DNA from: Parelaphostrongylus tenuis
Taxonomy: Eukaryota; Nematoda; Chromadorea; Rhabditida; Metastrongylidae
Reading direction: 5' to 3'
DNA length: 64,000 nt
Assembly (NCBI GenBank): GCA_019055375.1
Contig: JAHQIW010000280.1
Coordinates: 1 to 64,000 of the forward strand
Position 1 is the first letter of the stretch. Each line of letters starts with the position of its first letter. A model generated the notes under the pieces. That model made no database searches. It saw nothing but the letters and a program-made list of their open reading frames with translations, and was not told the origin of the DNA. The translations under genes were made by a program, and so were the position numbers. This document shows, piece after piece, positions 23,043-36,070 of the stretch.

Positions 23043-24376
23043 CATGGTGTGAGAAAAGTTGTCATAATTTTGTACTGTGTTGATTGTACCATTGATAAAA
23101 TGTTTTTCATTAATTTGAGAATTCTATTCAATTAATCCTTCGATTTTTGCCAAGAATAAATCTTCTTTGTCTGCCTATTTTCAGTTGTGCTTCAGTTACG
23201 CATTCCAAAAAGGACCACATCGCAGTAGATGGGTTGCACAAGACGGGAGAGAAGAACATGGCCGGCATGGTTAAAGTCGGCTACAAACCAGCAAGTGTCT
23301 ACAGAGACGTGAAATGTTTAAAAGAGACTAAAGGGATTGTGGATCATCCTTAAAAGGGGCGCCCAACCACCACTTCTACTCCGAAAGCATTCAGAAGATC
23401 CGTTGCCAAGTGCAACGAAATCTATAGCGTTCTATGCGCAAAACTGTCGTCAAAACGGACATGGTCGTGATCAACGAGTGGAACGTCCAAGAAATTGTCA
23501 AAAATAAGCTTAAGCTGCGCAGTTACAAGATTGCTCGTGTTTACTATCCGCACAAAAAGATGAAAGAAAGACGGCTTTCAAAGCCTCGCAGAAAGATTCG
23601 TTTGTCGAGCTGATGTTCTTTGTCGAAAATTATATTTACGGATGAGAGGATATTTACGGTCGAACCACTGCACAATTGTCAGAATCGACAGCCTACTTTC
23701 AAGAATGGTCAGCAGTAGTCCACAGTTCCAAATACCATGGACCGCAGTCATCACTTACGGCCTCTGTGATAGTTGCGCCAGCATTTTCGTCATCGAAAGG
23801 ACGCTGCTGATCTGCACATTAACAGAAACGTCAAAATGAAAGCTACTATATATCAGCAGCAAGTTCTACGAGGGGTATTGGAGCCCTGAACTACTCAACA
23901 ATTTGACACCGATAGATTCACGCTTTAGCAGGACTGCGTTCATGCGCATTCGGCCCGCTCATCGATTACCATCTCTGAAGAGCTGTTTTCAGGTTTCTGG
24001 AGTAAGGACATTTGGCCGTTAAACTTGCCTGATATCTACCCAGTTGAACTACTCCGTACAGTCCATATGGAGAAAAAAGTCTTAGCTACTTGTTACACTA
24101 CCGCAGAGGCGCTTGAGACAGCTTTGACATGTGTTTGGGATGAAATTACGATGAAAACGTGTGCTAGAATTTCCGGAAATATTCGCAAGCGACTTCGTAA
24201 GTTTATAGAGGTCAAAGGAGGAAATGTTAAGGTATTGATATGAACTATATTGCTTACTGTTAATCAATGATTTGATAAACGTAATTAATGCTTGTATTCA
24301 ACGAATTCCTTTGTCTATGCAGCGTTTTTACTGTAAAAATATCTGAAAAAATTATCAGAACGTTTCTCGCACTCTG
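23043..24376 (+). mobile_element. Mariner-family transposon, inactive, copy 2
   Basis: Duplicate of the element at 4505-5732. Keeps more of the transposase: AGMVKVGYKPASVYRDVKCL (helix-turn-helix), FTDERIFTV with the first catalytic Asp at 23641-23643, QDCVHAHSA with the second at 23942-23944, and WSKDIWPLNLPDIYPVEL with the third at 24031-24033. The second and third Asp are 89 bases apart, not the multiple of three expected for DD34D, so the frame is broken. The C-terminal ISGNIRKRLRKFIEVKGGN matches copy 1. Confidence 0.8.
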
Positions 24377-25664
24377 TATTAACGTTTCCGATCAACAAGC
24401 GAATACTTGTACATCCGTTCTGCACGTAAAATGTCGTTAACAGCATAACATCCGATCAGAGAACGATAAAAATACGAGTAGTAATATATTACATAAAAAT
24501 TAGTTCCTTTCATTGATATATGAATGTACTTCAAACAATAAACAGAGCAGTTCAAAATAACAAGGCTTTTCGTCATAAAAAAGCTGGATGAAAGACTGGA
24601 CAAGAGGAGCGGAAAATTTTCTTCCTGATGGAAACTGGATCCAATTTTCCCTTTGTCTGAGCACAATATGTTGACCATCGACAGTGCCCAACAAATATCA
24701 CGTGGCCTTTTTCGTGTTAAAACCAGTAAGAATAAAGTACCCTTCACGCAAAATGTGATCCTTCTTTCTGAGTCGGATAATCCAAGCACTTTGAAGACAT
24801 CTGGAGGAATATTCTCCGCACATTTATTGCTTTAATAATTTACTGCGAGGACAGGGTAGTGCAGTATATCAGAAAGCAATTTGACATATGATGCGCTGGT
24901 ACGATCTCATACTAACATTCTCTTGCAGTCACCCAACGGAGCGCCCTGAAACACCTTAGCTCGACTACTTCCGAAATTTCAGTGAGAATCGTCTCCACCA
25001 GCATTCCACGACATCTATAGAGAAGGCGATATTATTAAGCAGCAATCAGAGCAACACGTGAGACTTTCGGACATCTTTGTAGAGGGCGAATGCGTGGAGC
25101 CAAATCGAATAAAAGAAGCGCTAGAACCCGGACAGTACGTTGTAGAGTCTGGGTATTGTGAAATAAAATTAAGATTAAAAAAATGTTGTTTTGTTTTGAC
25201 TAACAGGTAACAGGGTATCAGCATTATCAAGGTAACAGCATGCTATATCAAACTGCTCCTAGTGTAAGACAAGTAATATAATGCAGACGTAAAACCATTA
25301 AGCCAGTTTGTATGCCGTGGTTATAGTAAGTTTTTTCAAAGAGGGTGTTCCTTTTCCGTGATAGTGAATGAAGCACATCACGACTACGCGGTAGTGCGCT
25401 CCCATGCCCACATGCGTACTCCAAACCCCATGCTGACTTGAAGTGGTTAACAACAACGCGCGCATCTTGTGTGATGGGAGACCAAGGCACCAGACTAAAT
25501 CAACGAGTACGTCCTTGTTACAAGTACGACTAGTCAATGCTTCTTTAGCTTATATAACTAGCTGTACCAAAACACTTATTTGAAGTTTGCTGGGACATAT
25601 ATCCTCGAGTAATGAGATATCACAAAAAGCCGATATATGTGTAAACAACTAAAATGAAATTTAC

Positions 25665-25985
25665 CCGTTTTGGGAGTATCCTTGAAGGCAGTTGAAAGCG
25701 ATTCTTCGTGTGCGTTTGTGGTTGCGAAACCTATTAAAGTATAAATTGAGCAACTGGCAGGACAAGAAAACGAATATTTATCAAATATTGAAGCAACTAA
25801 TGTTGCATTTCAGAATGTTTCCAAAGCACATCTTCGTATAGCTCCGAGAACCTTCGCAAAGCAATGCACTCTGACCACAAAGAGTAAAATAAATAATGGT
25901 TATTGAACTTACACTGATTTGCTTGACTGTTGACGCTGTTGACGAGACCAGAAAGGAATGAAGAGTTCTTCGAGGTAGTAGCCAT
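25665..25985 (-). pseudogene. Small gene family member A2, last exon lost
   Basis: Exon 1 at 25913-25985 (73 nt, MATTSKNSSFLSGLVNSVNS, donor GTAAGT) and exon 2 at 25665-25730 (66 nt, FATTNAHEESLSTAFKD, donor GTAAAT, acceptor TTTAATAG) are intact and in phase. The 95-nt terminal exon that lies at 3784-3878 in A1 would fall to the left of 22444, where the Penelope pair now stands. The gene therefore lacks its C-terminal 30 codons and stop, and is probably non-functional unless another 3' exon is used. Confidence 0.6.
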
Positions 25986-26819
25986 ATTAATATTAGACAC
26001 GTTCCAACACTCCGGTCGTTATATACCAAAGCTAAACATTCTATAAATGGAGAAGTAATATCGGTTATTATCATCGACCGGACTCAACTGTAAAACTAAG
26101 ATAGAATCTTAGTGACTTCTCGCTTCGGTTCGGTGTACAAGGAGATCATAAGCCAGACAATGGAGTACACGTAAAGCCTTCTGTGATCCCTTAACAATTG
26201 TTTCATGACAAAATATCATATCATTTGCACGAACTATTTATATTTACCTCAACGTTGATCAATATTCACTGTTCTCTTCGATAGAAACATGAGATCAACT
26301 CAGCAGGTGTACTCCTTCAAAAGCTTGCTCGAGTCGTTTATCTTCTTCAGAATCAAAGGGTGGTATCTCGGTGACTCTGCCTTCCACAGAACCGTTTAAC
26401 TACTTATGTGGAAAAGGTCACTACTCTGTTGTCGCAGTGTAAGAAAAAAGTACTTAAAAGGATCTGATGAAGGCAAAGTCGTCGAAACGTCAGCCATCGA
26501 TGACTTTGAGGAGGATAATTTAACCTCATAAAAGCTTTCGAAAAAAGGACACTTCGTTGAAGAGCTTACACTTTTTATGCAGAGATCCAATGGGAGTTTA
26601 TGTTTTGTCATATTACCAAGAACGAGATGTTATTTCATTGATTCACTTACAAAAGCTGACGTTTCGGCGGCTTTCACCATCTTCAGATGAACTCAAGCTA
26701 TGAGAAAGGCATAACTCGCCGGCACGTCAGATGTTGTAAGTATTATAAATGAGTACTTAGATAACAATATCGAGTTTGTTTATCGAGAAAAGCGATTTTA
26801 TGTACATTTAAATGAGCAG

Positions 26820-27356
26820 AATTAGAAGAAGATGCAAATTCACAAATCACAGATGCTCGACTTGTAAAGCAATTCTTCAAGTTCTTTTCACAAAGAACTC
26901 TCTCTTCTACAGAACTGTTATTATTTGTTAAGGAGTCATATGACGCGGTACCCTTACGTGTGACTGCAAGTTCAGTGAACCTCCGAGGTCCAAAATTTTG
27001 CAAGTCAGTCAGCTTTCTTGATCATAAAACCTCTTCAAAAAACAGTAGCATAAAGACTTCTTGTAGATTTGTCCGAGGGTTTTTAAAGTGCTATAACAGA
27101 CCTTATGAAAGCCTGAAGATGTGCTATCAGATTATGTATTGCTGAGCGAGGTCTATAAAAACAGTTAAAGTTTTTTTGAGTGTTTGCACATAACGCCGCC
27201 TTCGCAAGCAAATTATGCAAAATTATGTAATTTCCGCGCAATCAATTAAGTTCTTCAGTTGAACAGTGGAAGAAAGAAGGTTACAATATCGAATCTTCGC
27301 TAAGGCTCGTCACAACCAAGGCCACATTAGATTGGAATCTCAAACAACCAGTATGA
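26820..27356 (+). other. Plus-strand candidate gene, unit A2 (best-preserved copy)
   Basis: A long open frame runs from about 26820 (EEDANSQITDARLVKQFFK, then LLFVKESYDAVPLRVTASS, LRGPKFCKSVSFLDHKT, SCRFVRG) to a possible donor after GTCCGAGG. It continues in phase in the exon 27251-27356 (SSVEQWKKEGYNIESSLRL, stop). This is the only copy without obvious breaks in these two blocks. An earlier exon may lie near 26360-26440 (VTLPSTEPFNYLCGKGHYSV, followed by GTAAGA). Start exon and function unknown. Confidence 0.35.
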
Positions 27357-27393
27357 AGATCAATAACTTATTCTTTTATTGCTTATCTTTACA

Positions 27394-27661
27394 TATTATA
27401 CCTTTCCTTTGAGTGCTTTATTAAGACCACGCTCAAATTTCAATAGATCCTTTCATTATTATTTGAGCCAACATGTCATGTGGTCTGGTAAAGGCTCTTG
27501 TACAGCCCGAGACACGTGTTTCGTCCTTACAGACTCATCAGCCGGGCAGAACCCGTCGTCTGTCGATCTTTTCATAGTCAGTTCTCTCGTGAGCGTCACA
27601 CTCCTTATATATAGTTATATTTGGTTGTAAGGACGAAACACGTGTCTCGGGCTGTACAAGA
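27394..27661 (-). mobile_element. Hammerhead-bearing palindromic element, copy b (5'-truncated)
   Basis: 268-bp insertion flanked by a perfect 13-bp duplication GCTTATCTTTACA (27381-27393 and 27662-27674). Unit A1 has the uninterrupted site near 8615. The 3' tail (reverse complement of acctttcctttgagtgc) is at the left, so the element is minus-oriented. Most of the opposite arm is missing, as expected for 5' truncation. Confidence 0.8.
27505..27547 (-). ncRNA. Type-I hammerhead ribozyme, all core bases intact
   Basis: On the minus strand: GCCCGG, CUGAUGA, GUCU-GUAA-GGAC, GAAA, C-ACGU-GUC, then UCGGGC. Helix I is six pairs (GCCCGG/UCGGGC with one G-U), helix II four pairs with a GUAA loop, helix III A-U and C-G closing ACGU. 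The predicted cut follows GUC between 27511 and 27510. All conserved catalytic bases are present. The CACGUG of helix III is self-complementary, so a dimeric fold is possible. Confidence 0.75.
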
Positions 27662-28867
27662 GCTTATCTTTACAGTTGGTAATGAAGAAAATTTCCGAAA
27701 TTTCCGCCATTACTTTGACATTAAACTAATCGAATCAAGAAAGGAAACATGATTAACTTGTAGCATGAAAAAACTTCTACATTAATCAATTCTAAGAGGG
27801 CGAAACTTTTGTGAGAGATCCTTAGGCATAAACAATAATTATTTTTTAAAAAAGCATGTCATTAGGGAGAACTTCGCACATTCATGATATTGTGACTTAG
27901 AATGAAACTCTCATTGTTTGCGTGCACGTGAGACAAAGGTATTTCGGAGAACATTCACGAAGGAAGCCCCTTTCGCAAGTGTGTAGACCTAAAGTGCAAA
28001 GTCACAAACGTTAATCATCACGTAGACAACATTGAGAAGAACATGACACACTGAAAGAATGGAATGGGTTGGGAATCACCCCGTTTTATGTGCAACAAAC
28101 TGGCACTTTTACGCCACACCCATCGGCCGTAACCAAAGTTCGATACTTCAATGCCAACCAAACATCAAAGTAAATCCTATCGACTCCTACAGCTACAGAC
28201 ACGAAGGTATACGGGAAATGGTAAGTGGAAAACGTCATGATGCTACTTCATGCTGAAATCGACAAGCTGGCATATCTACACCGTTTTTTATGACATCTAG
28301 GCTGATCATGTAGTCGCGCACCTCTTGGTTTGATCAAGATTACACGTATTCAAAAGGGTTCTTGGAGCAATCGCGACACTGGTCACGCAACTTTGAGAGT
28401 AAGTCCAGAACCTTCCTGTCGTTTTCAGTCAGCTCATTTCGAAATTGCAAAAGTGCTGCGGTCTATTGATTACGTTACATTGGCTGCTATTACGATATCG
28501 AAGAACTTATAAATCGGTCGTTGCTATATCTGTTGTAGATCGTTGGTCGAGTTATACTGACGCCATAGATTTTCTTACTCATTTCGCTGACCTAAACTTT
28601 AGCAGTGCGTAGCACAGATTTGATGTCGCCAAATAAAAATCATATATTTCTCCGGCGCTCTCACAAAGACAGCCTAACTTTTGGTCGATGTTTTTTTTGC
28701 TATACACTTGACATCTGCTAAGACCCATTCACTAACTGAATCAACAGATGCCACTGAAACGAATAAGATGTACGGCTCAAATCTCGGTGTACTCTTAGTC
28801 TTTTCAGTCTCTGATGGGCGACTCGTAGTAGCATCAATAATAATGAAGCTCTCGGTGTGTGTCAAAC

Positions 28868-29140
28868 CCTAAGCGATGTGCCGTGCATTCGTCTCCATCT
28901 TGCATCATTTGTGGTGATTGTACTTATATCCCCCCTGTAGTAAAGGCTCGCTTTGGCCACCAATTTAAGAAATCTGGGTTGCTGTCTTCCAGACATGCAC
29001 GGTACCCACTCACTAATCCCGAAGGAATGGAAGGCATGATGAGCTGCGAAAGCAAGACTGAACCATCGACCGTCGATTAATCGACAACGAGCCGTGTCGC
29101 GGAGCTCCTCTGACCAGTGCGCTACGCGCATCCGGTTGTC
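28868..29140 (-). mobile_element. SINE family 2 copy (minus)
   Basis: Full reverse-oriented copy. Head near 29120 with TAGCGCACTGGTCAGAGGAG (box A region) and GATGGTTCAGTC (degraded box B). The A1 counterpart at 10150 is truncated by deletion. Confidence 0.6.
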
Positions 29141-30834
29141 GACATAGGTGGAAGTTTCACTTCTTCTCATGTTCTTATGAGATATTGATATTCCTGGCAA
29201 TCCACTCTTAGTGTTCTTCTTCTGCATCGCAGTAATAGCTTGTTAGTTAACATGGGAGCCATCGCCGAATAGAAAAAGTTCTGACAGTGACGAATATTTT
29301 TGTCTTCTTTAAAGTATGTGTCATGTGTACAACACATCTTCAACGTTTCTGTAGGGTATTCACGAGTTTCTTATACAAAACAAAAGTACTTTAGAATGTT
29401 TGCTTTGCTGAGAGTGATCAGATCACAAGCTACCATTGGTCACCACTAGCATTCAGTTATATATTTTCCTATTAAGAAAACGAGACTGGCGGTAACGCAA
29501 TTCGTCAAGACTTAGTCAAGTTCTTTGATCTTCCTGTTTACGTTAATGTCATGTGTGACTGTAGAATGGCGAGGGTATGGTTGCAACTTATAGCAAGACA
29601 TCCAAAAGAAATCCATATGCCAGGCAATATGCTTCATAAGATTTATGAATCATAAGTTTCGTGGTCATACATACTTCGGTGGTCATAAGAAGTAGGCACT
29701 CTGTACTTGCTTTTATTATGGAGGTAAATCATGATTGACTGTACTAGATGCCAGACTTCTTGTTCCAGTTGGAAACAGTTAGTCTGAAGTGAAACAATAA
29801 AATCTCCAAAATTTTGAAAAAAATTTTTCATTCTTAAAATTCTGTACAAATCGTCGTTACTTCATTGTTTTCTGTTAGCTATAATAAAAGGTCTCAAAAA
29901 AAGCCGCTTTTTATATTTATTCCACACTTATCAATGATATTAACAAGCGAATATTGCATCAGAAAAGTCACCATACAAGCTTCGCCTTGCGCTTTTTTGA
30001 CAAATCTACTGGTACACCAAATAATTCTGGCTATCATCATACAAATACAGTCAGCAACAGAAGCTAAATAATATAAAATACACATCAATTACTTGAGGTT
30101 ACAACTTTCATATAGTCAAAAAGGCAAGCTATTATACACTGAAGTCCTTGTACATCAAGTCTAAGGACCCCATAAACTGAGAAGAGATGACCTCTCGAGC
30201 TAGAATCGTGCCAAGGTCCATTGTTTGCATATGTGCAAGGCCTTGATTTACCTCCACTATTAGGTCTATATGCACACTAGCGACATCCATATTAAAGTTT
30301 GGTATTGAACAGCCCGCCCTCACATGTAGCAGCCACCACTAAAGGTATCTTTTCTGACTTCTTCGTCGTCTTCCAAACGCACTTCCCAGAAGGGTTCAAC
30401 TCAGACTTGCATTCCATCGCACTTTTAGTATCTGTTCTCTCCTCTCTCAGCATGATTTCAAGAGCTCACCAAGTTTGCTTCCTTTTTGCGTTGAGGCATT
30501 CGCGCGCGCAAGACTAACTCGAGACCATTACCACGGATAGCTGTTAGAATTTCTTCATTGGACAGCCTACTACAAAGACAGTCTTATTCTAAAACAGGGA
30601 CGCTTAACGGCAATATCGCGCAACCGATGGTGGAGAATTTAGTAACAACATGACAGCCCTTAGCTTTACCACCGAGCCAATATGCATAAGACAGTTGGCA
30701 GGAACTGAATGAAGCTCATAGAGTCAAGGCATATACACACTGCCGATAGAATATGGAGAGACTGGAATAGTAGCAAGAGATTTCGTTGAAAATTTTCCAA
30801 ATGTCGACATATGAAATACGGTGGAAAAAAAACT

Positions 30835-33235
30835 TTAGTAGTTGTTGGTGTGGAAAATATAAGCAAGTTTGAAGAGATAATCCTTATGTCCCCAATCGCA
30901 TGGACATTCATAGAGATCTTGAGCGCTACCTGAAACAAAATCCTTCTTTAGTAGGAAAAACGGGAGCGTAATAAGACTTCCATAAATACCGTGTCGCTTA
31001 CAAACTTATTCTGAACGACTCGTCATCACATTTTATTGTGCGGATGTCAGTTTGCTAGCACTGAATTCAATCTCCCGTTCCCATCCTTCACAGATGTATA
31101 TATAACGTTACGCATGCTCTCTCGACTGCTGCTTAAGGGTCCTGTCATCTTCATGAATTACGTAGTATTCTGGTCGGGCAAATTCTGCATTTCGAGAGGA
31201 ACAAACCTAAAGCGTTTGCTGATTGACCACAAGAAAGGGTGAATAGACGATCGAACCAATTGTCTGCTTCCTGATAGACGTCCCCGCTCTCTTAGACAAC
31301 AATTCAGGTGAGACGATCTTTCCCAAGTTCATCAATTACGAAGCACAGAGTAACCGAGCATGACTATTTGCTGGCAAGATTAGTAATGTGGGGAGGTGTG
31401 ATGTTGAAAAGACGACTGACAATTTCGTCGAAAACTGAACATGTATTTAATGGCAATTTGATAAAAATAGATTACTACTAGGAGACTCGCGAAAAATTGC
31501 GAGCACCTTCCTCAACGTGTGAGCAAAGTTTTTTGCGCGGCGCGAAAGCACGATCATTTCCGATCAACAAGCGAACAGCTGAACATCGGTTCTGCACGGA
31601 AAACATCGTTAAAAGCTCGATCAGAAACAATGAAAACACGAGCAATCGGAAATCGCGTGGAAACTAGTCCCTCGTTCTGACATACCAGTGTACCTTGGGC
31701 ATCTCAAGACTGAAAAGAACGGTTGAAAGCAACGACGCTTCTCGTCATACAAAATATCGAAATCAAAGTCTGGTCATCGGGGGTAGGGTACGCGATAATT
31801 CTCATTCTTGATAGAACATAGGTCATAGTTCCAGCCGTCTCAGCAGAACATGAAGATCATCGATAGTACCCAATAAACCTCACGTGGCTTACTTCGTATT
31901 TGAACCGGTAATTAGGAACGGCTCCCTAAAACTGTGGTATTTCTTTTGTCAGAAAATCCCGCTATGCTAAAAACCTCTGGAGGAATATTCGCCACACAGT
32001 TTTTGTTGCAGTGATGTCTTGCTGTAACGGCAGTATAGTGCGGTGTCTTGTGATGCAAAGTATCACAAAGCGCTTTGATAGGTATAGCGCTAATAGGATC
32101 TCCTACCCAAGCACCCTCTTATCAGTCAAGCACAAGTCCTGTTAAGCAACAACTCGGTTTCTCCAAGACTTCAGGAAGAATTTTCTCGATAGGCATTCTA
32201 CGACATTCACAAAGAAGAAGAACTCCTCATGCATCACTCAGGGCAACACTGCGATGTTTGTAGACTTTAGTCAAAGGTGAATGAGTGGAAACGAATTGAA
32301 TCTAAGTGCTGGGATCCACTCAGTAAATTGTGATCGGGATCGTGTAAAATGACATGAAAATAAGATAATATGCCTTGTTATTTTTATTTTTCAAAGTACA
32401 AAACCTATGTTATTGAACTGTTTTCAGCCTAAGACAGGTGAGATAATGTAAACGTTGAAATATTTAGTCAAGGTTTATAAGTCGTGGCTACAGCAGTCCC
32501 CTTTTGAAAAGATTCTTCTACGTGAAGATGAATGGAGCACATCACCATCACGCGGTAAGGGGCTCACGGGGTGGCACACGTACTCGAACATATCTTGACC
32601 CGAACCAACAAGCACTAACGTGCGGATCCTAAGCAACGCAGGACCAAAGCACGAGATTGAATAACGAGCATGTGCTTATTACAAGTACGTCACAATAATG
32701 CCTTTTTATAGCATTATAACCATCTAACTGTGCTGTAACATATCTCTTGAAGTTAACTTGACAAATATCCTCAAGTATTGAGATTTCAAAGAAACCGACA
32801 GAAGTGCAAACATTATGAAAAAATTATAATTGAAAAAATAATTAACTTCGATGTCAAGGTTAACAAAAAGTCGGTCACTCGAGTATGAAAAAAAATTTAC
32901 CTTTTTTGGGAGCATCCTTGGAGGCAGTTGAAAGCGATTCTTCGTATGCGCTTTTGGTTGCGAAACCTACTAAAGTATAAACAGAGTAACGTACCGAACA
33001 AGAAAATAATTATTCATCAAGTACAGTTTTTCGAAATTTTTCGAAAAGTAAAGCACTTCGACCTCACAGCGCAGAATAGATATGACTTTCCTGACAAAGT
33101 GTGGACGACATATTTTTATGCTACAAAAATCTCAAAATACTATAATTCAATATTGAACTAACACTGATTTGCTGGACTCCTGTCGTTGTTGACTAGATTG
33201 GAAACGAATGAAGAGTTCTTCGCGGTGGTAGCCAT
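30835..33235 (-). CDS. Small three-exon gene, family member B2 (hypothetical)
   Basis: Exons 33163-33235 (73 nt, MATTAKNSSFVSNLVNN), 32901-32966 (66 nt, FATKSAYEESLSTASKD) and 30835-30929 (95 nt, SAQDLYECPCDWGHKDYLFK, ending FHTNNY and TAA). Donors GTTAGT and GTAAAT, acceptors TTTAGTAG and TTTCAG. Frame and phases agree and the product is about 76 residues. The stop codon differs (TAA instead of TGA) but is at the same position. The neighbouring plus-strand gene is broken in this unit while this one stays open, a hint that the small gene is the more constrained of the two. Confidence 0.6.
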
Positions 33236-34149
33236 GTTATTTCCAACAAGTTCCAACACTTCAGTCGTTGTATACCAGAACTAAAAATCTCATAAATGAA
33301 CAAGTATCCTCGGTTGTTATCATAAATCGAAACTCAAGTGTCTAACTAAGATAGAGTCTTAGTGACTCTTCGCTTCGGCCCGGTCTATACGGAGAACATA
33401 AGCCAGACAATGGAGTACGCGTAAAAGCTTCTGTGATACCTCAACAACTTTTTATGACAAAATATTATATCATTAGCACGAACTATTTATATTCACCTCA
33501 ACATTGATCAATATTCACTGTTCTCCTCTGTACAAACACGAGACCAGATCAGGAGGTCCACTTCTACAAAAGCTTGCTCGAGGTCGTTTATCTTCTTCAA
33601 AATCAATGGCTGGTGTCTCGATGAATCTGCCTTCCATAAAACTGTTCAACTGCTTATGTGGGAACGGTCACTACGCTGTTTTCGCAGAGTGAAAAAAAAA
33701 GTAGTAGATAAACGGTTCCGATAAAGGCAAAGTCGTCGAAACGATAGCCGTCGATGGATTTCACGAGGATGATCCAACCTCATATAAGCTTTGAGAAAAG
33801 GACACTTCGTTAGAATGCTTACATTTTCCATGCAGAGATCTAGTGGGAGTTGATGTTTTGTTATATTACGCAGAACTAGATGTTATTTCATTTATTCACT
33901 TACAAAAGCTGACGTTTTGGCTGTTTTCGCCTTCTTCGGATCATCTCGAGCTCTGCAGAAGGCATAATCCGCCGGCACGCCAGCTGTTGCAAATATTATA
34001 GATGAGTATTAAAATAAAACATCGTGTTGTTTATCAAAAAAGTAGTATTATGTAATTTAAGTGAGTACCACTGGAAGAAAATAATGCAAATTCATAAATT
34101 ACAAATAATCGACTTGTAAAGCGATTATTCGAGTTTTTCAGAAAGAACT

Positions 34150-34610
34150 CTCCCTTCTACAAAACTGATTTGTTAAGGATTTATATCAGGCGCTACCAAA
34201 CTGCAAGTTCAGAGTTTTGGTCCCTCCAAGGTCCAGAATTCTGCAAATCAATGAGCTTTCTTGATAATCAAACCGCTTCAAAAACAGTAAGATAAAGACT
34301 TCTTGTAAATTTGTTCAAGGGTTTTTTGAATGCTATAACAGACCTCAAGAATTCCTAAAGATATGCTGTCAGATTATGTATTCTTCTGAGCGAGGTCTAT
34401 AAGAACACTCGAATGAAAAGGTTTTTTGAGTGTTTGGACATGACGCCGCTTTTGCAAGCAAATGATGTATAATGTTGTAATTTTCTTGAAATCAATTAAC
34501 TTCTTCGGTTGAACAGTGGAAGAAAGAAGGTTACAACATTGAATCTTCGCTAGATCTAGCCACAAACAATGCCACACCATTGGAATCTCAAACAACCTTT
34601 ATGTAAATTA
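34150..34610 (+). pseudogene. Plus-strand gene remnant, unit B2 (broken)
   Basis: GPEFCKSMSFLDNQTAS is followed by a one-base deletion in an A run. The final acceptor is AAC instead of AAG at 34500, and the last block (EQWKKEGYNIESS) is frameshifted near 34578. Three independent lesions compared with the A2 copy. Confidence 0.45.
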
Positions 34611-35912
34611 GTAGCTTACTTTCATATTGCCTTATGCCTTATTTCCACGATTATTAAGGATGAAAATTCCCGAAATAATACAGTTCAACGAGTTTGGTGA
34701 GAATACAGCAACTTGTTACACATACTCCATGTCAGACTTCCACTCAGTTAATCAGTGATGGCAAGAATGGAAGTACACAAGAGAATAATAGAAGAAATAC
34801 TAAATAATACAAGTGGAGTCAAACACTGGCATCGATACGGTGAGGCAGAAAATGACAAAACAATGAAAGATGGGTGAAATCATGGATGTGGTCAAACCAC
34901 GAATAGCAAAAAATACCTATGGTCAGCGCGAAAGTGATTGGGGTATCTACCTCGTTGAAATATTGAAATATAAAAAAACCGAAAATCTGAAAATGTATAA
35001 CCTCACTTATTTTAACGCTAAGCTAATCGAATCAGGAATGGAAAAATGAATTACTTGTATCGCGTGGAAAAACTTCTGCATGAACTAACTTTAAGAGAAG
35101 GCAAAACTTTCCTTAGAAATCCCTAAGCAAAAAGCAATAGTCATTTTGTCAGCAAGGTGTACTTTTTGGGAAAAGACCGTACAATCATAATGTTGTCGAT
35201 TGAGAATGAATCTCTCATTCACTGAGTGCAATTGACACAGGAGTGTTTCGGAGAACAAACACGAAGGGAAACCCCTTTCGCGAGTGTGTAAAGACAAAGT
35301 GCAAAGTCACAAACGTCAGCCATCACATAGAGGACATTGAGAAGAACACGACACTCTGAAAAATGGCATGGGTCGAGAAAACACCTCGTTCTATGTGCAC
35401 TACAAACTGGCCTTTACACCCCTCCCCCTAATCGAGAACCAAGGTTCAAAACTTTAGTGCCAAACATCAAAACTACGTCTTGCGACTTTGACAGCTACGC
35501 ACAGGACGGTATGTGAAGAATGGTATGTGGGGAACATCATGAAGCTGTTCTAGCTACAGTGCTTTTTATGACATCTACGCTGAATCAGCTTGGGTCGCGC
35601 GCCTTTTGATTTGATCAGAATTACAGCGTATTCGATAGGATTTCGTCGGGGCAGTCGTAACACTGGTCTCGTCAACTTTGTGATAATGTCGACAATCTTC
35701 ATGCTGTTCTTACAAGCAGCTCATACCGGGGCTACCAAAGTACTACGATCTATTGACTACGTTTTGTTGACTTTCATGCCATTTCGATGGTTATATCGAA
35801 GAAGTTATTTATCGGTTTTTGCTATTTTTCTGTTCTATCAATGAAAGTACTCAGAGAGAGAGTTCATGATATTATTTTGATTGGTTGACATTTATGGAGG
35901 ATTGTTAGTATT

Positions 35913-36070
35913 ATGGCTGAGGACATCTACAAGAGTGGAAGAGCGACCTACTACAGCGAATACAGCGATGCTCGACAGCTCGAATTGAGGTGTTCGACAT
36001 TCAAACATAGAGGCTTAGTTACGAAAACCATGCAAGAAGTATTTTGGGAACCAACGCCCTTCCAACTTCG
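35913..36070 (+). other. Candidate coding exon, unit B2
   Basis: EDIYKSGRATYYSEYSDARQ, LELRCS and HRGLVT, the counterpart of 16696-16881. The two copies differ by 3-bp indels only within the aligned part. The front (hydrophobic) part present in B1 is deleted here. Confidence 0.3.
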
